DNA of 6,223 nt from Nitrososphaerales archaeon TH5888 (GTDB lineage Archaea > Thermoproteota > Nitrososphaeria > Nitrososphaerales > Nitrososphaeraceae): positions 1 through 6,223 of the forward strand of contig JAATVN010000138.1 of NCBI GenBank assembly GCA_014523595.1. Direction: 5' to 3'. This document shows, piece by piece, positions 1 to 5,288 of this stretch. The position numbers and the translations under genes were made by a program. Position 1 is the stretch's first letter. Every line of letters starts with the position of its first letter. Below the pieces are notes generated by a model, which was not told the origin of the DNA, searched no databases, and was given only the letters and a program-made list of their open reading frames with translations.

Positions 1-296
1 CATCACTTCCAAAGGGAGATGGTGTATGGACTGATGTTTCGCTTGTAAATGCAGCAGGCGCTGATTCATATCCAATAGCAAGCTTCTCATACTTACTCTT
101 GAACAAAGAGTTGAGTACAAATCCAAATCTTGACCAAGCCAAAGCCAAAGCATTAGTCGATTTCATCTCATGGGCAATAACTGACGGTCAGAAACAGGCT
201 GAAGGTTTAGACTACGTTCCGTTGCCTGATGGCGTGGTAAAGCTCAATCAGGATACATTGAAATCACTTACATTCAATGGTCAACCAATAGCGTAA
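1..296 (+). CDS. pstS: Phosphate ABC transporter substrate-binding protein PstS, C-terminal part (5' end outside window)
   Basis: This is the end of the phosphate-binding protein that captures inorganic phosphate outside the membrane and passes it to the PstC-PstA channel. The open frame runs from the window edge (first full codon at base 3) for 97 codons, so the true start lies upstream; the ATG-like or TTG codons near base 99 are internal. Recognisable PstS features are a tryptophan-containing segment (GDGVWTDVSLVNAAG), the hallmark SYPIASFSYLLL strand, the helix ending DFISWAITDGQKQAEGLDY, and the closing YVPLP turn. This matches the usual last lobe of PstS. The gene ends in two in-frame stops, TAA TAA (294-299). 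It is directly followed by pstC, pstA and pstB on the same strand, which fixes the assignment. The signal peptide or lipobox cannot be seen. Confidence 0.93.
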   Translation, partial: SLPKGDGVWTDVSLVNAAGADSYPIASFSYLLLNKELSTNPNLDQAKAKALVDFISWAITDGQKQAEGLDYVPLPDGVVKLNQDTLKSLTFNGQPIA

Positions 297-338
297 TAAC
301 TATAGTAGAAGATCAGCAATGAAAAACGTCCAGGCTCC

Positions 339-354
339 CTTTCTTTATTTTTTA
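339..354 (+). terminator. Possible T-rich termination tract after pstS
   Basis: A pyrimidine/T-rich run (CTTTCTTTATTTTTTA) begins about 43 bases after the pstS stop. Archaeal transcription often ends in U-rich tracts without a hairpin, so this could end or attenuate the pstS transcript, giving more PstS than permease. It overlaps the TATA-like box described next, so the two readings compete. Based on composition only. Confidence 0.3.
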
Positions 355-359
355 TATTT
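349..359 (+). promoter_or_regulatory. TATA-like box that may serve pstC-pstA
   Basis: The run TTTTTATATTT resembles an archaeal box A. A start of transcription about 25 bases downstream, near 380-385, would leave a leader of roughly 75-80 bases before the pstC ATG at 462. That would allow pstC-pstA to be transcribed apart from pstS. No clear BRE is visible, and AT-rich gaps produce such matches by chance. Confidence 0.3.
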
Positions 360-428
360 GCATCAGACCACTTTTACTTCTAGTAATATTATCCCGAATA
401 ACAATAATAACAGCTTGATTACATTATC

Positions 429-443
429 TGTCCTTGACGGACA
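429..443 (+). repeat. Short inverted repeat in the pstC leader
   Basis: TGTCC and GGACA form perfect 5-base arms around a 5-base loop (TTGAC), ending 18 bases before the pstC ATG. It is the most GC-rich spot in an otherwise AT-rich gap. It could be an RNA hairpin in the leader or a small protein-binding dyad. It is too short to assign a role. Confidence 0.4.
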
Positions 444-461
444 ATTGGCAGGTTCTCTGAT

Positions 462-1457
462 ATGACTGCGTTAGACTCAAAACACAGACGGTATTTGTCA
501 GCGCTTTTTGTAGTTAGAAATAAAAGACATGATAAATTGTTTTCAGGACTTGTTGTTGGAGCAGCTGTGTATACGTTACTTATGGTAGGACTTGTCGCTT
601 TTTCGGTTGCCAAAGGATCTGTTGATATCTTTTCTTACGAAGGGGTTCAATTTTTTTATCAATCAGATTGGAATGCAGTTGAAGGCAGAGAATCATTTGG
701 GGCTTATCCATACATAATTGGTACTCTTTTGAGCTCCGCCATAGCGATGGCCATTGGAGTTCCAATTAGTTTGGCCATTGCTATGTTTATTTCAGAAATT
801 GCTCCTCCGCGTATAGGCACACCTCTATCTTTCATAACAGAACTTCTTGCTGCCGTCCCCAGTATCATTTATGGACTTTGGGCATTATTTGTATTCAGAT
901 TCTGGGTAAGAGATTTGATAGAAATGCCATTATACAATGCTTTTGGTGGTTACATCCCGTTCTTTGCAAAAACTCCATTTGGGCTTGACATTTTTACAGC
1001 AGGCATTGTGCTGGCAATTATGATAATTCCAATAATATCTTCTATTTGCAGAGAGGTCATGAGGGTAGTTCCCGATTCTCAGAGGGAAGCTGCATATAGT
1101 CTTGGAGCTACTCGTTGGGAGACCGTCAGAATGGCTGTGTTCCCCTATGTCAAATCAGGGCTTGTGGGTGCATCTATGCTTGGACTGGGCAGAGCTGTAG
1201 GAGAAACAATACTCGTTACCATGGTTATTGGTAACGTAATAGGTCCTAGCGCAATTCCTACCACATTGTTCTCACAAGGTCAAACACTTTCAAGTTTAGT
1301 TGCAAATGAATTTAATGAAGCATCATCAGAACTACATTTATCAGCCCTGATTGCTTTAGGAGCCATACTCTTGGCCCTGACAATGGGAATAAACATTGCA
1401 GCTCGTTTTCTAGTAAAAAAGAAAATCAAGGCGTCATCAGGGGCCAAATCGCAATGA
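462..1457 (+). CDS. pstC: Phosphate ABC transporter permease PstC
   Basis: This is one of the two membrane subunits forming the phosphate channel. The 331-residue protein is near the usual PstC length. It has six likely membrane segments, at about 26-50, 82-112, 126-146, 174-194, 236-260 and 292-317. Family features are the long outer loop after helix 1 ending in GAYPYIIGTLLSS (80-92), AAVPSIIYG (130-138), the EAA coupling loop starting EAAYSLGATRWE (209-220) that docks on PstB, and GRAVGET (243-249) in the fifth helix. The next in-frame stop upstream is TGA at 435-437 and no other ATG, GTG or TTG lies between, so ATG 462 is secure. Its last four bases (ATGA) overlap the pstA start, indicating translational coupling. 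The basic C-terminus (residues 319-329) is expected to be cytoplasmic. Confidence 0.95.
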   Translation: MTALDSKHRRYLSALFVVRNKRHDKLFSGLVVGAAVYTLLMVGLVAFSVAKGSVDIFSYEGVQFFYQSDWNAVEGRESFGAYPYIIGTLLSSAIAMAIGVPISLAIAMFISEIAPPRIGTPLSFITELLAAVPSIIYGLWALFVFRFWVRDLIEMPLYNAFGGYIPFFAKTPFGLDIFTAGIVLAIMIIPIISSICREVMRVVPDSQREAAYSLGATRWETVRMAVFPYVKSGLVGASMLGLGRAVGETILVTMVIGNVIGPSAIPTTLFSQGQTLSSLVANEFNEASSELHLSALIALGAILLALTMGINIAARFLVKKKIKASSGAKSQ

Positions 1458-2380
1458 CAGTTGATTCAAATTCAAATTCAAATTCAAAACCAAAACAAAA
1501 CTACAGAGATATTTTGCAGGAAACAGTAAACAAGAAGTACAGAAAGCGTTTACTCCTTAATAGACTTGTTACTATTTTTACGATTGTTTGTGTCATTGCT
1601 GCAGTAGTGCCCCTGGTTAGCATTTTGTTAGAAGTTGTCAAGAATGGAGCTAGTGCCATTAGTATTGAATTTTTAACACAACCACCAGGTTCTATGGGCT
1701 CAGGTACTGGTGGTATCGCCCCTGCCATACAAGGAACCATCATAGTCGTAGGAATTGCCTCCCTTATTGCAGCGCCAATCGGTGTACTAGCAGGTATTTA
1801 TTTGTCAGAATTCGCCAAAAAAGGGGAATTTGTCGAAATAGTGAGATTCTTCAATGACGTACTTACAGGTCTACCATCAATAGTTATTGGTATTGTAGGC
1901 TATACTGCCATTGTCTTATCCATAGGTTCTTTTTCAGTACTGGCTGGCTCAGTTTCACTTTCAATAATTATGATCCCAATTGTAGTGCGAGTCACAGAAG
2001 AGACTTTGAAGGTGGTACCGTATTCTCTGCGAGAAGCAGGTCATTCTTTGGGAATTTCAAAGACAAAAGTTACACTTTTCGTCATCCTTCCTAGTGCCAA
2101 GAACGGAATTCTCACAGGTATTGTAATCGCCATATCAAGAATTGCAGGTGAAACTGCGCCACTCATAATGACAATACTAGGCACAAGCCTGTTCTTTACA
2201 GGAATCACAGGACCTGTAGATGCATTACCATTGAGAATTTGGAGACTAGCCAGCCAGCCATACGAATCAGCCCATGCTTTTGGATGGGGTTCGGCCCTGA
2301 TTTTGATATTGATGATCTTGGCACTGAGCATGGGATTAAGATTTTTGGCTCAAAGAAGGTCGCTTAAAGCCGTCAAGTGA
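1454..2380 (+). CDS. pstA: Phosphate ABC transporter permease PstA
   Basis: This is the partner permease subunit, pairing with PstC in the membrane. The 308 residues show six likely membrane segments (about 37-60, 92-118, 135-157, 160-180, 217-240, 278-298). PstA marks are TQPPGSMGSGTGGIAPAIQG (75-94), GLPSIVIGIVGY (139-150), the EAA loop beginning REAGHSLGISKTKV (193-206) for contact with PstB, and SRIAGETAPL (228-237) in the fifth helix. The start ATG lies inside the ATGA overlap with pstC. The first 36 residues are hydrophilic and cytoplasmic, with an unusual Ser-Asn repeat (5-11) made by a DNA hexamer repeat, followed by a basic stretch (KKYRKR). After the stop there is a 67-base gap before pstB, an unusual break in an otherwise tight operon, and that gap contains promoter-like sequence. 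Confidence 0.95.
   Translation: MTVDSNSNSNSKPKQNYRDILQETVNKKYRKRLLLNRLVTIFTIVCVIAAVVPLVSILLEVVKNGASAISIEFLTQPPGSMGSGTGGIAPAIQGTIIVVGIASLIAAPIGVLAGIYLSEFAKKGEFVEIVRFFNDVLTGLPSIVIGIVGYTAIVLSIGSFSVLAGSVSLSIIMIPIVVRVTEETLKVVPYSLREAGHSLGISKTKVTLFVILPSAKNGILTGIVIAISRIAGETAPLIMTILGTSLFFTGITGPVDALPLRIWRLASQPYESAHAFGWGSALILILMILALSMGLRFLAQRRSLKAVK
1465..1488 (+). repeat. Four tandem TTCAAA hexamers within the 5' end of pstA
   Basis: Four perfect copies of TTCAAA lie in a row. Each copy is two codons long, so copy-number change keeps the frame and only lengthens or shortens the Ser-Asn stretch (residues 5-11) in the cytoplasmic N-terminal tail of PstA. Slippage could make it length-variable between strains. 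Confidence 0.9.
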
Positions 2381-2388
2381 TCAATATG

Positions 2389-2407
2389 TCTATATTTACT
2401 ATATAGA
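2389..2407 (+). promoter_or_regulatory. TATA-like box within a TCTATAT/ATATAGA dyad, before pstB
   Basis: TCTATAT (2389-2395) and ATATAGA (2401-2407) are perfect inverted 7-base arms around TTACT. The palindrome CTATATAG (2399-2406) reads as a TATA box. Transcription starting about 25 bases beyond it, near 2430, would give a leader of roughly 18 bases before the pstB TTG at 2448. No Shine-Dalgarno site is visible. A dyad over the TATA element would suit a repressor that blocks TBP. The same half-site recurs before the AbrB-phoU gene. This suggests an internal promoter for pstB-phoU; not proven. Confidence 0.4.
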
Positions 2408-2422
2408 TAATGCATAATTATC
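2406..2422 (+). repeat. Inverted repeat GATAAT-N5-ATTATC before pstB
   Basis: Perfect 6-base arms flank GCATA just downstream of the TATA-like box, about where transcription initiation would occur. It could be a second operator, or chance in AT-rich DNA. It also contains the in-frame TAA (2415-2417) that bounds the pstB reading frame. Confidence 0.35.
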
Positions 2423-2447
2423 GATCTTCTTAAATAAGAAATGTCAA

Positions 2448-3260
2448 TTGGCCATAGAGGAACCCATCGAAGATAAGGAAGAAGCAGTTCAACAAACTGC
2501 CGAAAGATACAAGGTAAGGATTGAAAAAGTTAATGGGTGGTATGGCTCTAAAAGAGCAATAAGAGACGTTAACCTAAATGTCAAGGAAAAAACTGTAACA
2601 GCGTTTATCGGACCGTCAGGCTGTGGTAAGACTACACTTCTCAGGTGTCTTAATAGAATGCACGAAATGACTCCTGGAGCACATGCTGATGGTCGAGTCG
2701 TGGTAGATGGAATTGACATTTATGATAAATCAATTGATCCGGTTATTATCAGAAGACGAATCGGAATGGTTTTTCAGAAACCAAATCCATTTCCTACGAT
2801 GAGCATTTTTGATAATGTTTCAGCAGGTCTAAGACTCAATGGTATGAACAACAAGACTATCATCAGAGAAATTGTGGAGGAAAGTTTAAGAAATGCTGCA
2901 TTGTGGGATGAAGTAAAAAATGATCTAGATAATCCAGGAATGAGTCTATCTGGGGGACAGCAGCAGAGACTTTGTATTGCAAGAGCACTTGCGATGCAAC
3001 CTGAAGTATTACTAATGGATGAACCAACATCGTCACTAGACCCTATTGGTTCATCAAAAATAGAAGAGCTTGTCAGAGTTCTAAAGGACAATGTTACTAT
3101 TATAATAGTCACACATAACATGCAACAGGCTGCCAGAGTATCAGACTTTACTGCATTTATGTATCTTGGCGATTTGATAGAATACGGATCAACAAATCAA
3201 ATATTTATGAACCCAGAAAAGGAACTTACAGAACGCTACATTTCTGGCAAATTTGGTTAG
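2448..3260 (+). CDS. pstB: Phosphate ABC transporter ATP-binding protein PstB
   Basis: This cytoplasmic ATPase powers phosphate import by binding the EAA loops of PstC and PstA. All nucleotide-binding motifs are intact: Walker A GPSGCGKT (55-62), the Q-loop in [13 protein letters not shown] (108-120), which is a PstB hallmark, the signature LSGGQQQR (167-174), Walker B VLLMDEP with D191 and E192 (187-193), the D-loop SSLDP, and the switch histidine H223. The length of 270 is typical. The start is TTG: an in-frame TAA at 2415-2417 lies upstream, no ATG or GTG occurs between it and the Walker A region, and TTG 2448 is the only candidate. The ATG at 2441 is out of frame. The first 20 residues are acidic and variable. 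Only 16 bases separate it from phoU, so the two are likely co-transcribed. Confidence 0.96.
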   Translation: MAIEEPIEDKEEAVQQTAERYKVRIEKVNGWYGSKRAIRDVNLNVKEKTVTAFIGPSGCGKTTLLRCLNRMHEMTPGAHADGRVVVDGIDIYDKSIDPVIIRRRIGMVFQKPNPFPTMSIFDNVSAGLRLNGMNNKTIIREIVEESLRNAALWDEVKNDLDNPGMSLSGGQQQRLCIARALAMQPEVLLMDEPTSSLDPIGSSKIEELVRVLKDNVTIIIVTHNMQQAARVSDFTAFMYLGDLIEYGSTNQIFMNPEKELTERYISGKFG

Positions 3261-3276
3261 GTTTTCATACTAAGAA

Positions 3277-3921
3277 TTGACGCGACTTTTAGACATCGGA
3301 TTACAAAGAATTACAAATCTAATAATGGATATGGGCCACCTGTCCGTAGATCTTGTTAATTCGGCGCTAGAATCATATGATAAAGGAATCATGCTACGTC
3401 CACAGATTTTTGAGGGTTCTGAGAAACTTAGATTCCTGCAAATGGAAGTTACTGATTTTGCTACTGAATTGATAGCAAGGTACCAGCCAGTTGCCAGGGA
3501 CCTTAGACTCATCCAATCATTTATGGATGCAGCATATGGTTTTTCAAGATTTGGCAGATATGCCTATGATATTGCTGAAGTGCTGGAAACAATAGGTCCT
3601 TTTCCAGACTGTGACAAGAGCCAGGTTACTACGATGGCAAAGACAGTTAAAGAGATGATAGAACTAAGCGTAACATCTCTAGAAAAACTTGACAAAAACG
3701 CCTCTCAGAAATTATACATGATGGATGATAGTGTAGATTCTGTTTTTAGAAACTATCTAAAGAAAGCCATAACTCAGACAAAGAAAAGAAACTTTGAGCC
3801 AAAATGCTATGTCTCATCTCTGCTAATACTTCGATACTTGGAAAGAATCTCAGACCATGCCTGTTACATAGGAGATTGTGTACACTACGTTGTCACAGGC
3901 GATCCGAGCCCAAGGCGTTAA
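3277..3921 (+). CDS. phoU: Phosphate signalling protein PhoU (plain type)
   Basis: This cytoplasmic helical protein is of the PhoU family, whose members restrain Pst uptake and convey phosphate status. The 214 residues fit two three-helix repeats. Repeat 1 carries RYQPVARDLRLIQ (68-80), the classic PhoU signature, and repeat 2 carries LERISDHACYIGD (188-200). The second E-x3-D metal motif (E189, D193) is intact, but the first is replaced by S90-RFG-R94, so only one of the two canonical iron/metal sites looks complete. The start is TTG: an in-frame TAA (3271-3273) lies two codons upstream, and the next Met (residue 17) would cut off half of the first helix. It follows pstB by 16 bases without its own evident promoter. 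The C-terminus (GDPSPRR) is short and basic. Confidence 0.92.
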   Translation: MTRLLDIGLQRITNLIMDMGHLSVDLVNSALESYDKGIMLRPQIFEGSEKLRFLQMEVTDFATELIARYQPVARDLRLIQSFMDAAYGFSRFGRYAYDIAEVLETIGPFPDCDKSQVTTMAKTVKEMIELSVTSLEKLDKNASQKLYMMDDSVDSVFRNYLKKAITQTKKRNFEPKCYVSSLLILRYLERISDHACYIGDCVHYVVTGDPSPRR

Positions 3922-3925
3922 ATAA

Positions 3926-3950
3926 CTATATAGAATATGTATATCTATAT
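3926..3950 (+). promoter_or_regulatory. AT-rich dyad with ATATAGA/TCTATAT half-sites after phoU
   Basis: ATATAGA (3928-3934) and TCTATAT (3944-3950) are perfect inverted 7-base arms 9 bases apart, beginning within another copy of CTATATAG (3926-3933). The half-site is the same as before pstB, but the arms are in the reverse order. It lies upstream of the likely TATA box of the AbrB-phoU gene. It may be an operator or an upstream TATA-like element. The 87-base gap has no T-tract and no visible gene. Confidence 0.4.
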
Positions 3951-3979
3951 GATAACTACAGATCACTAATCACAAAACC

Positions 3980-3988
3980 CATATTATA
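3980..3988 (+). promoter_or_regulatory. TATA-like box positioned for a leaderless AbrB-phoU transcript
   Basis: CATATTATA lies about 21-29 bases before the TTG start at 4009. This is the spacing expected if transcription begins at or next to the start codon. Leaderless messages are common in archaea and would explain the lack of a Shine-Dalgarno site. A further TCTATAT half-site (4003-4009) touches the start codon itself. Confidence 0.4.
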
Positions 3989-4008
3989 CTGATATCTAAA
4001 TATCTATA

Positions 4009-5055
4009 TTGCAAGCATTTGAAAATAATGAAGTAAGGAAGATCCAGTATACCGGTAGATCTACCTACGTGCTATCACTTCCAAAAAAGTGGGTCAACGA
4101 ATTAAAGCTCAAGGCTGGTGATCCCGTTACAATAATGAGGGAAGCCAATAATTCGCTTTCTATAGTCCCCAATGTTGTAAGGGGTCCTAGTAGTTTAGAA
4201 GCTACTTCTTTTGTTACCAGTGATAAGAGTGGTCCTACGTTGAAGCGTACCGTAGTATCCATGTATTTAAGGGGGTTTAATGTAATGCATTTAAGATCAA
4301 AAACAGGAACAATTCATCCTTCACAGCGAGATGCAATCAGAGAAGTTGTTCGCAGGAATCTTATTGGAACTGAAATAATTGCTGATTCATCTGACACGGT
4401 AACAATTCAGGTATTGTTGAGCCTTCCGGAATTATCTATTAACACAGCTGTTAGGAGAATGTTTCTAATAGGTTCATCGATGCACAAAGATGCAATTTCT
4501 ACGCTGTCGGGAGATAGCCAGGAATTGTCCAAGACAGTAATAAAATCAGATGACGAAGTTGATAGATTCAGCCTTTATGTACTGCGAAACCTTGTCATTG
4601 CTTCTCAGAATGAAAGCACCTTAAAGGCAATAGGCCTGAAAAGCCCCGCAGATTGTCTCAGTTATAGTGCAGCAGTAAGGAGTCTTGAGAGAATAGCCGA
4701 CCATGCTTCTGAAATTGCCATTAAGAGTTCACTGATAGGAACAGTTCCTGAGGAATTAAGAAAGAGAATTGTAAAAATGAGTGATTTATCACTGCAACTT
4801 CTAAGCGATGCAATTGAAGCGTTCCTTAGAAAGGATTATTACTTGGCCGACAGTATAGTGGATAAATCTGAAAACATTAGAACAATTGAAGATGACATTA
4901 TAGCACTAATCGATAAGGATAAGAATCCAAGGAATTACAACAATATCTATGTCAAACTGATTCTTGACCACATAAGAAGAACTGCAGAATATTCATTTGA
5001 CATTGCCGAAGCTGCAATGAACCAGATAGTAGGCGAAGTTATAGAAATTAGATAA
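4009..5055 (+). CDS. PhoU-family regulator with N-terminal AbrB/SpoVT domain
   Basis: This is an archaeal-type phosphate regulator of 348 residues in three parts. Residues 7-54 form an AbrB/SpoVT swapped-hairpin fold (RKIQYTGRSTYVLSLPKKWV, then LKLKAGDPVTIM), normally a dimeric DNA-binding element. Residues 78-138 look like a small alpha/beta module. From about 140 on there are PhoU helices. The first PhoU motif LERIADHASEIA has E227 and D231 intact, while the second reads R323-RTA-E327 before YSFDIAE, so one acidic ligand is lost. The start is TTG: TAA at 3997-3999 is in frame, no other start lies between, and the next Met is residue 43, inside the AbrB fold. Inference: it senses phosphate status with PhoU or Pst and acts on transcription, perhaps of its own locus. 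DNA binding is not shown; AbrB-type domains can also serve oligomerisation. Confidence 0.88.
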   Translation: MQAFENNEVRKIQYTGRSTYVLSLPKKWVNELKLKAGDPVTIMREANNSLSIVPNVVRGPSSLEATSFVTSDKSGPTLKRTVVSMYLRGFNVMHLRSKTGTIHPSQRDAIREVVRRNLIGTEIIADSSDTVTIQVLLSLPELSINTAVRRMFLIGSSMHKDAISTLSGDSQELSKTVIKSDDEVDRFSLYVLRNLVIASQNESTLKAIGLKSPADCLSYSAAVRSLERIADHASEIAIKSSLIGTVPEELRKRIVKMSDLSLQLLSDAIEAFLRKDYYLADSIVDKSENIRTIEDDIIALIDKDKNPRNYNNIYVKLILDHIRRTAEYSFDIAEAAMNQIVGEVIEIR

Positions 5056-5137
5056 AATTTCTAATCTACGAGTCGATGCAAGTCAGGTAAATTATAATGA
5101 TAATTAAATAACTATCTTCATTGATATAGCAAATAAC

Positions 5138-5151
5138 TTTCTAATTTTTTT
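5138..5151 (+). terminator. T-tract terminator candidate after the phosphate locus
   Basis: TTTCTAATTTTTTT ends in seven consecutive T residues about 85 bases after the AbrB-phoU stop and before the PHP gene. No stem-loop precedes it, as is usual for archaeal U-tract termination. It is a sensible end for the pst-phoU transcript. The call rests on composition and position. Confidence 0.4.
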
Positions 5152-5190
5152 CAAGCAATCTCAGGAATATAAAAATAAGTTCAAATAATT

Positions 5191-5204
5191 AGTTGCTAGT
5201 TGCT
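5191..5204 (+). repeat. Tandem 7-base repeat AGTTGCT
   Basis: Two perfect adjacent copies of AGTTGCT lie in the gap between the phosphate locus and the PHP gene, about 45 bases upstream of the likely TATA box. This could be a tandem activator site or a simple duplication. The rest of 5056-5288 shows no tRNA, small ORF or other recognisable element. Confidence 0.6.
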
Positions 5205-5248
5205 TTATTATCAATGATCTTTGTTTGGAAATAGGACGCAAACCCTCA

Positions 5249-5258
5249 GTATATATTA
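5249..5258 (+). promoter_or_regulatory. TATA box of the PHP gene
   Basis: GTATATATTA is the best archaeal box A match in the 233-base gap. Initiation about 25 bases downstream, near 5280, would leave a very short leader before ATG 5289. A purine-rich AAGGAAGG (5280-5287) touches the ATG with one base of spacing, too close to act as a normal Shine-Dalgarno site, so it is more likely part of the initiation region. Confidence 0.45.
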
Positions 5259-5288
5259 GGTAAAACCGTCGAATATGTTAAGGAAGGT

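Noticed and set aside
2041..2331. 96-codon open frame on the minus strand inside pstA
   Set aside because: It lies entirely opposite the conserved second half of PstA and shows no domain or promoter of its own.
2441..2476. ATG at 2441 as the pstB start
   Set aside because: It is out of frame with pstB and yields only an 11-codon peptide ending at TAA 2474-2476.
2774..3121. 115-codon open frame on the minus strand inside pstB
   Set aside because: It is antisense to the fully conserved PstB ATPase motifs and its translation is low-complexity and Ser/Leu-rich with no domain; a shadow of pstB.
3804..3992. 62-codon plus-strand frame overlapping the end of phoU
   Set aside because: Most of it lies in another frame of the conserved LERISDHA region of PhoU, and the rest runs through the AT-rich gap; no protein-like features.
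5056..5288. tRNA or small RNA gene in the gap before the PHP gene
   Set aside because: No cloverleaf, T-loop consensus or stable GC-rich stem is visible in this AT-rich stretch.
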